From contig NC_059075.1 in assembly GCF_020497125.1 (NCBI RefSeq), forward strand, positions 109,593,222 to 109,657,221: DNA of 64,000 nucleotides, in the 5' to 3' direction. Numbering within the stretch: the stretch's first letter is position 1; each line of letters starts with the position of its first letter. The notes under the pieces are model-generated. The model searched no databases, had not been told where the DNA came from, and saw only the letters and a program-made list of their open reading frames with translations. This document shows positions 1-11,908 of this stretch, piece after piece. Origin of the DNA: Mauremys mutica. Taxonomy: Eukaryota > Chordata > Testudines > Geoemydidae. A program made the translations under genes and the position numbers.

Positions 1-2
1 TC

Positions 3-206
3 CAACCCAAGAGGGATGGCCTGGAGCCCTTGCTGCTGCCCAAAGATTGCCACATCATTGGCTTCTTTGTGTATCTCAAACAGAGTGGATTTGAGAATAA
101 CCTGGCCAGAGTGCTGAGTCGCTGGAAGGACAGACCCTCACACAGCAGTTCTATAGTGAGAAGGGAGAAGCCTGGGATGAAGACAATCTGCCACACCCTG
201 GTCTGA
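3..206 (+). CDS. Possible C-terminal coding exon, unidentified
   Basis: The window opens inside a reading frame that stays open for 67 codons from base 3 to a TGA at 204-206. The predicted peptide is mixed in composition (a hydrophobic patch around IIGFFVYL, then basic and serine-rich residues) and looks more protein-like than the other short frames nearby. No splice acceptor can be judged because the window starts here. It could be the last exon of a gene lying upstream, part of an old LINE, or chance. I do not recognise the protein and assign no function. Confidence 0.2.
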   Translation, partial: QPKRDGLEPLLLPKDCHIIGFFVYLKQSGFENNLARVLSRWKDRPSHSSSIVRREKPGMKTICHTLV

Positions 207-3200
207 CCACTAGCTGGCACTGCCCTATTAGAGACTTCTATAAGGATCCTCCTTTACCTCCTACTAGCAGAGACTTGTGCTTTGGAACAAAAGATGTTGG
301 GAATGCTGCATTTTGGTTAACAGTTGTGATGTCTATAAGCATGTGAACACAGCTCTGTTGCACTTTTCCATCCTTCTAGGTTTCAGGAGCAACCTGTATT
401 CTGTTGAGCTTTAGTAGCCAGTGCCTCTGGTGCGAAGACATGCTTCAAAATCCTCTTTGCTAGTGTAATGAGACTTTTCAGAGAAGATGGTCTGTCTGGC
501 ATTTTCAGAGTTCTGCTGGATTCTCTTTGTTCACTGCTGTGGCACTTTGCTGAAGAGAATCCTGTGCCTGCAGCTATTCACAAACCACTGTCAATCAGTC
601 TTCAGCACTGGCAGCAATAATTTTCTACTATCAGCTCAAACTCCCCACAGTACTTGTGTAATATATAGCATTGCATGAATACTGCACGTATCTGGAACCA
701 GAAGACCTCAAAGCTAGATCCTCAGCTGGTGTAAATTAGTACCACCCCATTGACTTCAAGGAGCGTGCTATTTCAGCTAAAAATTTTGTCAGCTTCTTAA
801 TCCCTCAGTTCAGCTTTGCCTTTTCACAAAGAAAGGCCACTGTCCAGTGGATTTCCAGCTCCAATCTCTCCCTTACTTACACAGTCTTATATTTAAACAA
901 AGCTGTCAGTTAACTCTCATGCACTGTTTTCATTGTACCAGCTGTTACCTAATGTGCACTTAACACACTTATGAGGCACTTTGTAACTGGGACAAAACAG
1001 CCTTCTTTCACTCGGAATTTCTTGATAGGGTGACAATGCATTTTAGAAGATCTGACTGCACAGGTCACCTTTTCTGAATGGACTGAGGGTAAAAACCAGG
1101 AAAAACTGCCCTCTGCCTATGGTGCCAGCTAGGGATAATTTGTAAGTGTCTTTCTGTACTGTTGCAACTCTGCAGCTGATTACAGTGGTTGAAACTAGCA
1201 TAAACAGGACACAGGCAGGATCACAGACCATGCATTGGGATAAACATGGGCCCTTTTCTACACTACTACTTCATGGTTCCTCCCAGCAGCTGAACTGTAT
1301 CAGAGCAGCAAGACACATTTACCTGTTACATTATTTGTCTTCTGTCTACACCAGGAGAAAGTCCCTGAGCAGATTGACCCAGGATGTATTTTACTTGTTA
1401 TGTCTTTTGGGGACAGGGGAAGGATAGCACAGGATGATATCTCTCTGCAACCTCTCTTCTCTGCCAGTCAGCAGGGCTCTCTCCTTCACTGTAGCTGGCG
1501 ATGCAATGGTCCCCTCACATGTGTAGCACAGCTTGCTACATACCCCACAGTAGCTTCTCCCTCACTGACTCCAGGGGTAAACATACTTTAATGTGCCAAG
1601 GCAAAAAGGTAGGGAAGCATTAGGGGACAAAACCAAAAGTGATTCAGGGAGGAAACTTAAAATGCTGTGGGGTACATCCCTTTAGGGCAAATAACTTTTT
1701 CTGTAGCCTTTAGGCTCATGACTGTATATTTCTGGTGTAGATAACTTTCAGCAATAAAACTTGAAGGCTCAAAAAATTTTGTGAGGAACTTGAGTGACTT
1801 TGGGACTAAACTGAGTAACAGCCCTCAGAATGAGGTGTGCTTATGATGCATAGAGGTGGCTTGTATGAACCTTTACTTAACAGGTGCAAAGTGTAAAATT
1901 AATAGGTAGAGAATACAATATCATAAACAAAATACCTCCCCACCCACTACCAAAAAAACCAAACCAAAACAGCAAGTTGCTCATGGGCATTTTTAGTCCT
2001 TTTACTTTTGTTTCCCAGAAGTTACTGCACTTCTACTGTGCAAAAATAATTTTAGAGAGATACTCTGTGTCTTTAAAAGGAAAGATAGTTTATTTTAAAG
2101 ATTTCAGTGCAGTTATGATTGAAGCCCTTGCAAATAAGATACAGTTAGCACATAGGGGACAGTCTGGTGTTTGAGCTGTAGGTGGTGATGTTGCTTTATG
2201 GGAGCTTAAGTTCAAAGAGGATGGACTTGTTTAAAGGAACTGAAGCAAATCAGGAATAAATGTATTATATCCTTTCCCCTTGGCTAAGGCAGTAGAACCC
2301 TTCCCCTTTCATTCACTCACTCACATAAGAAGTGAGTGCAAAATATGCAAACCCTTCACTTTTAATATGATTTAGAAAGGGGCAGTTACACCTAAACAAG
2401 GTGATCCAGTCAGAGAGTTTTGAGCCTTATGATAAACACGGCCAAAACTTTATTGATCACTTTTCCAGTTTTTGCATGTAAAAATACTTTGCAGATACAT
2501 TGTCTCTTAGGAGATCTCAAAGCACTTTATAAAATAGTTTGTGTACATTTATTCTGATTCAGTACATAAACTTCAGTCTTCCAGACAGAGCCTAATCTAG
2601 TGCCTCCTGGGGTCAACTGACTTCCATGGGCTTTGCATACTGCATACATAGGACTCCCATTGATGACAATGGAAACAATGCTTGTGTACAAGTTGAAGAA
2701 TTAGATCTTACAACTATATTCTCTCTTTGATCCTGCATAGATTCTAGTCCCACACATGGGAGTTTTGTGCTTGTCTCGTGGGGAGAATGTATGCACTAGT
2801 ACTTTTTTGTGAAAGCACAGGGGGTGGATTCCCCTCCGGCTAATTTCAATTGCTTACTTTGGTGGAAATTAGATGAGAGCCAGTCCCATTGTTTTTCACT
2901 GCATGAGAAATCAGTCTCTCAGGCCCAGCCCTTAAACCGGACCCATGAGCCCTCACCCCCCCCCCCAAAGAAAGTTCTAAGAGGATCTAAATTAAGGGCT
3001 TAAGAGGATTCGGTATTATTTTAAGCCTGTTCCTGGGAGGTGCTGGCACTTCCCAGTGCCCTTAACTCCCACAGACGTCAAGAGAAGTTCTAGGTCCTTA
3101 ACACCAGGCGGGAGATTTCCAGCACCTTTCAGTAAAGCTCCCCACCCCTACTATATACAGTGTGGGCCGATTTATGTAGAGTGGCTTAGCAAGTCTCACT

Positions 3201-3730
3201 TCTCCCCAATGGCAAGACCTACATGAACATGCTTTCAAGTTAATTTTATCTAAAACTAATTGTCTAAAACAAATAAGGTCCTTTGGGGAGGAGGCTCAGT
3301 TTGATAAAAGTATAGGTCACCCAAAGTAACTATCATGGATATTAAAGGGCAGTAATAAAATTGAATGGGGATTAGTAATGTATCATCACAGACCACGGTT
3401 CTATTGTGAGCAGCAGAGTACCCTTGGAATCCAAGTATAGGCTTGCCTTTATCCTCTTGACAGGCACTGGCATAGGAAGCCTTAGTATCCTCAAAACACA
3501 TATTAGCCAGCCCAGATCAGGGTCCACGTTCTTCTTTGCCCACTGCTGTAGCTCAGCCACAATTGTATTAGCTGGTAAGGCAGGAGGGTCTTCTCCAAAA
3601 CTGAGATTTGAAAGCGGGCAGGGACATAAGCAAGAGACAACAGCAGAGCACACTGCAACCCCTTGAAGAATGAGAGCCATTTAAACAGCCAGCTGTTTAG
3701 TCTCCTGTATCTTTGTGCCAGCTATCACTG
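207..3730. other. No gene seen; old repeat fragments only
   Basis: No convincing gene. Short frames here are under 100 codons and have no recognisable motif. Visible pieces are a palindromic-repeat fragment around 715-770 (GGTGTAAATTAG near CATTGACTTCAAGG), a MIR-like scrap near 2505-2545, another half-palindrome near 2600-2690, and a C homopolymer near 2955-2967. Confidence 0.5.
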
Positions 3731-3905
3731 TTCATAGATGCTAAGGTCAGAAGGGACCATCATGAACATAGTCTGACCTCCTGCATGTTGCAGGCCACAG
3801 AACCTCACCCACCCACTCCTTTAATAGACCCCTAACCTCTGGCTGAGTTACGGAAATCCTGAAATCATGACCTAAAGACTTCAAGGCAACAACTTCACCC
3901 CCCTG
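3731..3905 (-). repeat. CR1-like LINE 3' end fragment
   Basis: The segment begins TTCATAGATGCTAAGG and continues with GGTCAGAAGGGACC and TAGTCTGACCTCCTGC. On the minus strand it would end in a TCTATGA-type tail, as CR1 3' ends do. It is an isolated 3' end without coding sequence, which is usual for 5'-truncated CR1 copies. The assignment rests on similarity to the layout of the CR1 tail at 34662-34742. Confidence 0.55.
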
Positions 3906-4549
3906 CTGGAGCATAAATCACTTAAATTTGGACTGTCTGCATTCAACCCACAGAACACATCCTAGTATGAGCAATTAGCTTATGCTGTAGAGGCTGACCT
4001 CACCCAGGTTAGCCTCTGACCACCAGAAAAGGTAGACAAATACCTTTCCAATAATTTGGGCCATTCACTGCAAGTATCAATTGTGAAAGCACCTGGGCGT
4101 CCTCTCACCTTTGAAGATATGAAAACTAGCTAATCAAAAGCAGCAAAAATATCTAATGGCCCTGTGAGCTGCCAGCATCCTACATCCCTCAGGTGGACTT
4201 CAGGCATTAGCAAGGTACTAGTAGGTAATCTTCCACCCATAGACAAGGAAAGAATATCCATATTCATTCTGTTGGACTTCTCTGCAGCAGTTGGTGACAT
4301 TACACACGTATCCCTGTACTGTCCTCAAGAACCTACAGGGTGAAAGGAAACACTTCTCCCAGGAACCTCCCTTCAGACTGAATCCAGAGAACTGATACAG
4401 GCAACTGTTTCTTCCCGACCCTCACCTGTAGAGTCCCACAGTGCCAGATCTTAACCCTCACATTAAATATATGTCTGAAGCTGTTGGGAGAATGGTTGAG
4501 AAAATCTGAGTTGAGGCACCAGTGGTATTTAGATGACACCCAGCTCTAC

Positions 4550-4720
4550 ATAGAATATCAGGGTTGAAAGGAACCTCAGGAGGTCATCTAGTCCAATCCC
4601 CTGCTCAAAGCAGGACCAATCCCCAGACAGATTTTTACCCCAGTTCCCTAAATGGCCTCCTCAAGCATTGAACTCACAGTTAGCAGACCAATGCTCAAAC
4701 CACTGAGCTATCCCTCCCCC
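4550..4720 (-). repeat. tRNA-derived SINE with CR1 3' tail
   Basis: Read on the minus strand, the head near 4719 contains a tRNA A-box (TAGCTCAGTGG), followed by a degenerate B-box region (TGAGTTCAATGC). The body then runs into GGTCCTGCTTTGAGCAGG, GGTTGGACTAGATGACCTCC and a TATTCTATG end. That tail nearly matches the 3' end of the CR1 LINE at 34662-34742, so this is a SINE probably mobilised by CR1 machinery. The tRNA-like head is not a functional tRNA gene. Confidence 0.75.
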
Positions 4721-5255
4721 ATACCTTCCAGAATTCTCAATATCTTGTTGAAATAAACATTTGGATTAAAAATAGTTTGCTAAAGTTGAACCTTGTAATA
4801 ACTGAGAGGATGCTGCTTGAAAGAGGGAAGCACCGCAAAGAACCTTATTACACTAACATCTTCAACTCCTGAGAGCATTTGCCCTCAAATTAAGATGGCC
4901 CCTAGCCATTTAAATCCCTCTAAACGCTAGTAGCTCCCCTGGCAAAATTATTTAAATGTAACTGACCAGAAGATTGTCCCATTTTGTATAGGACAGAGGC
5001 CTGGCCCCTTTGATGTATGTATTAATTCCTAGGTAAGTTTCAATAATTGAAACTGTCTGGCTGAAGCCAGATTCCCTGAAAATGCTTCACCTGGCAGAAA
5101 GCCAAGCAAAACACATTATTCTGGTGGCTTCCTCTTTGTATTGGTATCCCATTCAAAGTCCTCTGATGGGACTGACACTAGCTATTGCTCCCCTTCCAAT
5201 AATCTCTAGTTGCTTTCCCCAGATCAGATTAAGACATTGTTGCCCTTGCTTTATT

Positions 5256-5354
5256 ATCCATTTCTTGTTCTTCCCAGACGTTGGCACATGCTTAGGTCAC
5301 ATTAGCATGTGCCAATATCTGGGAAGAACAATAAATGGATGTTGGCACATGCTA
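5256..5354. repeat. 37-bp-arm hairpin plus a third partial arm
   Basis: Bases 5256-5292 and 5304-5340 are reverse complements at 34 of 37 positions, separated by an 11-base loop. A direct partial copy of the inner arm (GTTGGCACATGCT) follows at 5341-5353. The arm-loop-arm-arm arrangement suggests a replication template switch or a decayed MITE. A transcript of it would fold into a long stem. Confidence 0.8.
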
Positions 5355-5839
5355 ACTTGACCCAAGATTGTCTTTCGCCTAATTAATCATAACGATTATT
5401 AACAACCACCTAATTTCATCAAATATAGCCTATGCAAAAAGATTTAAATGAATTTTAACTATGTGGAAAGTTTGAAGTGTCTGCAGTATTTGTTAAGGTC
5501 ATTTGGGACCAAAAAGAGACTGGCACAAATGCTGGATTTCTTGAAGGACCTGGTTCTTAATTAATTTTAACTTTAATTACTTAATGGATTTATTTCAAGT
5601 TCTCAGAACCTTCTTGGAACCTTTAGATTCACCTTGCAGACTTCTCCCACAGGAGCTAATGGAGTAACTGACAGCAGTAGTGGGTTGTAATCCATTATGT
5701 GGACCAACATTAGAAGGAGATGGGACACCTTGCCAGTGGGTTTCAGCAGAAGAATGGTAAAACTCAGGAATCTTGTGTTCCACTCCAGGCACTGGAGGGA
5801 TATGTGCTCTAGGGTGCACAGAGTGTTCTGCTCATTTTC

Positions 5840-6190
5840 CACCCATCCAGCATGAATGTGTCCACACCAACCACTCTGACCTGTCCCTGCCTGTCTCTCC
5901 CCCATCCATGTCCCATTCTTCTCACCTACCCAGTCCCAGTCTCTGCTTCCCAGTCTTCTCATCCCAGTTACAGCCTCCTTCATGAGCAAATCCTAATTGC
6001 ATCCCTGTGGATTCCCTTTCACAGGTTCTCCCTCCATGGCTCATGGCTAGCCATTCCCAGTCTCCCTGTCCAATCAGTGCCAGTCTCTCCCAGTCTTCCC
6101 TCCCACTCCCCATATTTCTCCCCTCTCCCACTACTTCCAACCTCCAGTCCCAGTTTCTATCTGCCTGTGTCCACCACCCTTGCAGGTTCT
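5840..6190. repeat. Pyrimidine-rich degenerate tandem repeat
   Basis: The plus strand is dominated by CCC/TCC/CAGTCTC words recurring irregularly; on the minus strand this reads as repeated GGGA-TGGGA-GACTGG units. No clean period. The low-complexity sequence creates long open frames on both strands that are not credible genes. Confidence 0.45.
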
Positions 6191-7647
6191 TTGCCCCCAA
6201 ACTACTTCTTTGTCCTCATCCCACATGTCTGACTCTTATCCCCTCTATATTAAAATCAGGCAGCTTTCTCCTCTGTGCTGTCTGGGTCTCGCTGTCCGTA
6301 TGTTTGTACTCATTGAGAGACCAGGAAAGAGTCTCCTTGCCCTCAGTTAGAGAGCCCAGATCCCGAAAAGCCTGCAGCAGCCCCAGAGCTGCAATTGCAG
6401 GGATTGGCGCTTGCTCAGTGTGGACAGAAACTTCAGAGAATGTAGCTACTAAACCCTCAGAAGTCTCTCCTGAGAATGCACAAATTGCAGTTTTTCAAAC
6501 ACTTATAATTTTGGCCAGATTTTCACAGGGACAGCACAAGGCACACCCCTGCCCCGACTTCCCTGCCAAAGTTCAGGTTCCTGCTCCAAAGCCTGGGGGT
6601 GCTAAAGATTTTCAAAGAAAAAGTTGGCAATTTTTTCCCCCACACGGGCTAACCAGCCTCATTATCAGAACCATTTTAGCTGAAATAAAAAAAATAAATA
6701 AAAAACCGGAGGCAGACATTCAATAGAAAAATTCATCCCAAATGGTTCACATTTGGCAATGTTGTAAGCAACTCAAATCAGAGTCTTATAGCAGGAAATG
6801 TAAAGCATCCTTAACAGGTGGTGCTACCATTCCCACCTTTGTAGATGTTATTGTAAGGGGCGATATTTTTTAAAAATATATTTCCCCTACCCGCAAGGAA
6901 AGAATGTATTCCCAGTTGAGTAATTAGATGGACACGTTCTAGAAGTTACAAAAATTTAGAAGTAGGACAGAACTTTAAAGTGTCTTCTTTTTGAATACCA
7001 TGTTCCAGATGTACTTTCCTCTAGCTATGAGAGTCTCAGGAGACAACCATTCACCTTAGTCTTTCCATCTGAAGAAATCTTTGGACGGCAATGGTGCAAG
7101 ATTTCGATTTTCAAGGCCGCAAGAGAGAAGAGTTGTGAAACTAGCCACAAGGGAAACACAGATAGCTGCAATAGTGACTCCAGGAGAGGATTTCAACACC
7201 TACACAGGTGTCCTATCCAAACAAAGCTGAACAAAGTCATTAAGAGTGCTACGAAGATGCAATTATAGTGGGCAGTGTAATGACACTTTGACAAACAAGC
7301 AGGAACGAAAAAAGGCAGGAGAAGACGATGAGATTTTAGGGAAAGCAGTTCAAGCACAGAACAAAAGAAGGTTGGAATTCAGCAGCCAGAACTAGGGGGA
7401 AGTCCTACTGTCTAACCCCTGTTATGATGAGAGGCATTCTTATGTGTGGAATCAGTGTCTCTCAAATAGAATGTATTAAAGACAACTACTGTGTATTGAC
7501 ACTGCTAACTATCAGCACAATGGTTACCCCACAGCTCAAATCTCAGCTTTGTGTCTTTTGTTTACCAGGGATCATACTTCATGGAACTCAGTACAGTACA
7601 CAGAGATATTTTAGACCCAGATTTTTAAACCATTAGGAGTTGCAGCA
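6191..7647. other. No gene seen
   Basis: Apart from an A-rich tract at about 6684-6705 I see nothing identifiable here. The open frame at 6007-6726 is a by-product of the pyrimidine-rich sequence upstream. Confidence 0.4.
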
Positions 7648-7830
7648 CTCAGTGTTGCAATGTCTAACTGATTTAGGAGACTAAATATTTTCAAAAGAGA
7701 TTTAGGCACTTAGGAGTCTAAATCTGTTCAACTGCCAATGGAATTTAAACACCTAAGTGCCTAAATCCTTTCTGAAAATGAGATTTAGGCTCCTAAATCA
7801 GTTTGCTGTGCTCAGCGTTGCAACACCTAT
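7648..7830. repeat. Palindromic MITE-like repeat, copy 1
   Basis: The two halves are approximate reverse complements: CTGATTTAGGAG and GATTTAGGCACTTAGG in the left half are mirrored by CACCTAAGTGCCTAAATC and CTCCTAAATCAG in the right half, around a centre near 7735. A second, diverged copy is at 42341-42510. The self-inverted form suggests a small non-autonomous DNA transposon. No target duplication was resolved. Confidence 0.6.
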
Positions 7831-9804
7831 GTCTAAACAGTGTTAAAAAGCTGGGCCCTTGTGACTAAACATACTTTAAAGAAAACAACTCCAAGAGGCC
7901 CTGTAATTGTTCAGCCCTGATGTCATTCCAACACTAGACAGAAGAATAGATGAGGGAAACCAGAAAGAGAGAGGCCTATAAAGCATATAATTCTGCCTCA
8001 TTTATTCTTCAGAGGTCAAAGAACCACAAGACTCAAATCTCATGTGTATGTATATAAAAAAAGGTAATAGAAAAAACCATCCTGGGTTGCAATAAAAATA
8101 AAGAGGATTATTGGATTACTTATTGAGGTTACTGACATGGACAGAACATGTAGTTCTCTGGGTCTTTAGATTCCAGAGTCACTAGAGACTGTGTTGCCAT
8201 ACAAAGGGCTTGATTCTCCTCTTCTGCTAAAAAGATGTTTTACGTCATTTAAATTCCATTGATTTGCTCCTGATTCAGGCAAGAGTAGCACGATGAGAAT
8301 CTAGCCCAGAGTTGCCCTAAATCCTGGCTTGGATGAAGCAGTTGCAGGACTGCTGACTGCACTGCAGTGCAATGGCTTTTACTGATGCGCTACTCAGCTA
8401 ACTGGAGAAGAAAGATTGCTCTCAGGAGTGTGCAGTCACCAAAAAAACAGAAACAGCAAATATATACAAGCTAAGAAAGACCTGTTTAAATTACACTTAT
8501 TAACACAAACAACTCATGCAAAAATATAGCAATAAAGATAGAGGAGCTGCCTGCATTCTTCTCCATTTTTCCCGTGAATATACTGAAGAGAATTGATGTA
8601 TAAAGGAACTGTGGCAAAAGCAATTGGGCATAAAATAAATGGAGTTGTGTAGACTCATCTGATTGATAATGGGTTATATCAAAACCTAATATTGTTTATA
8701 CTCATGTGAAATGTGGCTTAATATTCCATGCATTTTTAGTATGACTGTCTTTGTATTTACTTGTTTAATGAAATATGGATCTCGAGACCTTTGCAATGCT
8801 CCTGCTTCTGAGCAAGCTCTGTGGAGTGGAAGGTGAATGTGATCAGCCTGAACTGCACCGTGAAATGGGATCATTTATTTATGTTTTCAATTTATTTTTT
8901 TTTATTAGTTTTTCAAAATTAGGAGAAGTACATCACATAGACGTTTCATGAAAGAACACGAGTGTAGGAGCAAGAGGGCAGAATGGAGTGCTCTTTAATT
9001 ATAGGTAATAGAAAAATATCTAATAATTATGCTGAGTGTCAATTATTAAAATTAAGCTCATTCAGTGCATGAAGATTGTATTTCTTGAAGTTTGCCTGAT
9101 TTATGAACATATAACTCTATATACTAATCACCAATATTTAAATAGCTTGTAGATTTTCTATAGGTTTTGTGGATTTTTTTCAACACTATGGTATTTGCTC
9201 TTAATAGGCTTGATCAAAAGCCTGCTGAAATCGAATGGGGGTCTTTTATTTCAGGTTGGATTGGTCCCAATAGTAATCTCTTAGAATGTTATCATGTTTA
9301 TATCATTCCGTTTGTATGATAAGCATTCATTTCCCACTCCCCAAGTCTCACGCAACCCATTTCAAGAGTTTGGCACATTTATTGTGTCTGTCTTGTTTTT
9401 GGATCATACAAACATTGAGTAGGCAAACAAATGTCTCTTTCCACCCTACTCTACCTATTTCTTTCCCTACAGGATGATATCTTAGGCATGGCAAGAGTCA
9501 AAGCTGAATGTTGTTTTTTTTCCTTTGGCTATGCAAATCTTATGGGCTCACTCTTCAGCTGTGGTCAGTTTGCCTTGGTCCTGAGTGCCCTTTATAGCAG
9601 TCGCAAGATTTCTTTGAAATGGCACTTGGCTGCAAAGACCCTCCCTCCCCATAGGGGCCATGTCAGCAGCTAGGGGCTGTTGGTGCACAGTAGTGCCATG
9701 TCCATACCTCCTGTCCCGGCCAGGTGGGCACAAGTGGAGAGGAGTAGAGTCAGCTATGCCAGCCAGTGATTCCTGTACACTAGATGAATCCCCAGGAAGC
9801 TGGC
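7831..9804. other. No gene seen; AT-rich stretch at 8880-9130
   Basis: No gene is supported. Around 8195-8310 there is a decayed palindromic-repeat fragment. The stretch 8880-9130 is AT-rich with several AATTATT-type words and no repeat signature, so it might be old unique DNA. Confidence 0.4.
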
Positions 9805-10198
9805 TAAGGGTATGTCTACACTACAAGACTATTTCAAATCAACTTAATTCGAATTTGTGGAATCGACCTTATGAAGTCGAAGTTGTGTATCCACACTAAA
9901 TACACTAGTTCGACTGTGTGAGTCCACAGTAACGGGGCCAGTGTCGACTTTGGAAGCGGTGCACTGTGGGAAGCTATCCCACAGTTCCCGCACTCCCCGC
10001 TGCCCATTGGAATTCTGGGATTTCCCCCCAATGCATGCTGGGGGGAAAAATGTGTTGAGGGTGGTTTTGGGTAACTGTCATCATTGAACCGTCAATCACG
10101 CCCTCCCTTCCTCCCTCCCTCCCTCCCTGAAAGCGCCTGCGGGCAATCTGTTCGTGCACTTTTCTGCTCAGTGACAGCGCGGGCGCCACAGCACTTTG

Positions 10199-10623
10199 AG
10201 CACGGATCCCGCTGCAGTTATGGCCGTTGTCAACTCCTCGCACCTTATCGTCCACCTCTTCCACAGTCAGCTGCTGAGAAATAGGGCTACTTTTCAATGG
10301 TGCTGCGAGCACTGGTGGACCATGGGGGACGTTTTACCAACATCAACGTCGGGTGGCCAGGCAAAGTTCATGACGTGCGTGTTTTCAGGAACTCTGGTCT
10401 GTTTAGACGCCTGCAGGAAGGTAGTTTCTTCCCGGACCACAAAATAAGTCTTGGGGATGTGCAGATGCCTATAGTGATCGTCGGGGACCCAGCCTACCCG
10501 CTAATGCCCTGGCTCGTGAAGCTCTGTGCAGGCGCCTTGCACAGCGACAAGGAACTCTTCAAGTACCAGCGAGCAGTGAGCAGCGTGACCTGTGACTGTT
10601 CAGTTTCTTTACAGAGAAGCTGA
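10199..10623 (+). pseudogene. Harbinger transposase remnant (H1)
   Basis: The residue string around MAVVNSSHLIVHLFHSQLL matches the N terminus of the intact H3/H4 transposases. The start codon of those copies (ATGGAGCCC) is ACGGATCCC here. About 600 bp are then missing: the sequence jumps from GAGAAAT to AGGGCTAC with a frame change, removing the helix-turn-helix and the first catalytic Asp. The second catalytic Asp survives in the GDPAYPL block near 10487. A second deletion removes the catalytic Glu region and C terminus. It cannot encode active transposase. Confidence 0.85.
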
Positions 10624-11359
10624 ACCTGCCCCTGTTTCTTTACCAAGTTACTGTTGACTAGCATCTGCAGTTACATACCCCGCCCACCCCGCTTCCCCAA
10701 CTTCCAACACACGTTTAAAAATAAAATACATGTTCCACTGTAACTTTACAAAGGTTTCTTTATTGATGACTTTGCGTTACAGGGTTGAAACTGGGACACG
10801 GACTCTGCTGGGTAGGGTGTGCAGTGGTGTAAAGACCGCCTGTAAACTCGAGGAATGACAGGCTCCTGCTCCCAGAGCGGTCTGCAGTGCTGGACTGGAT
10901 GTTTCAACGGAGCCTGCCATCCCTCCTTTTTGGGACTCTGTGTGTGGGGGCTATGTGGCCTTTTGGCGGGGGAGGACGGATACAGATTCCTCTGCTGCGT
11001 GGCTCTGTGGTCCAGGACAGGGACCGTTGCATGAGATCTGTAACCCCCCTCCCCCGCTACAAAGTCACGTACCCCCCCACCCACACAGAACCTGCAAACC
11101 ACCTCCCATACCGACCAGGGTGCCTACTGACTGCAGTGTGTGTGTGACCTGCTGCTGATCCTGCCCCCATGTCTGTACCCTGGTAAAGGTGATTGTCCTG
11201 TCCAATTACCAACCCCCTTCCCGCCCTTCAAACACAGTCTCCTCTAAAAGAACATGACGGAAACAGTAATTAACAGAAAAGTATTTTTTATTATCAACTA
11301 GACAGTTAGGGGATGAAACTGGGATGGGGGCTTGGGTGAGGCGGGAAGGAAAGGACTTC

Positions 11360-11829
11360 TCAAAATTTAGGGTATGAGATCTTTTGGGTACTTGAGCACT
11401 CTGCTGGGGTGCAGTGACAGTTTTCACGGCCTCTGGCGCCCCTCCTTCTGTTTACTTTGGGTGAGGGGGGTATGGGACTTTGTGGAGGGGGAGGGCGGTT
11501 GCAGATACACTGCAGGGGGGCTCTGTCCTCCTGCCTGAGGTCCTGCAGAACATGCACAAGGCGCCGGAGCATGTCCATTTGCTCCCTCATTAGTCCAAGC
11601 AGCGTTTGAGTTGCCTGCTTGTCTTCCTCACGCCACCTCTCCTCCCGTTCGCAGTGTGAGCGCTGGTACAGAGAGAGGGTCTCCCTCCACTGGCTCTGCT
11701 GGTCCGTCTCGTCTCGGGAGCACCCCATAAGTTCAGCGAACATCTCGTCCCGTGTCTTTTTCTTTCGTCGCCTAATCTTTGCCAGCCTCTGTGAGGGGGA
11801 TGCTGTGGCAGGTCTGGAGACAGTCGAAG
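11360..11829 (-). pseudogene. Myb-like protein exon 2 (H1)
   Basis: On the minus strand a splice acceptor (CCGTCACACAG) is followed at 11829 by an open exon with PSQRL, the basic patch IRRRKKKTRDEMF, a long acidic/basic helix and a proline-rich tail, ending at the stop at 11360-11362. It is the most intact part of the H1 Myb gene and is open over about 155 codons. The gene as a whole is dead because exon 1 (13761-14284) carries stops and a 52-bp deletion. In H4 the equivalent exon completes the DNA-binding partner of the transposase. Confidence 0.75.
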
Positions 11830-11908
11830 CTGTGTGACGGGAAAAAGGGAGTGAATTCCTTGCAAAGATACATTTTTGCGAACAATGAACACAGTCTAGT
11901 CTGTCTCT

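Noticed and set aside
4660..4720. A tRNA gene on the minus strand
   Set aside because: Has an A-box-like start but no complete cloverleaf and continues into a CR1 tail; it is a SINE head.
5256..5340. MicroRNA gene
   Set aside because: The stem is long and nearly perfect, but there is no evidence for a conserved mature sequence, and an extra third arm points to a rearrangement or MITE.
6007..6726. 239-codon plus-strand frame
   Set aside because: It lies mainly in pyrimidine-rich degenerate repeat, has a Ser/Pro/Leu-biased composition, overlaps similar open frames on both strands and shows no domain.
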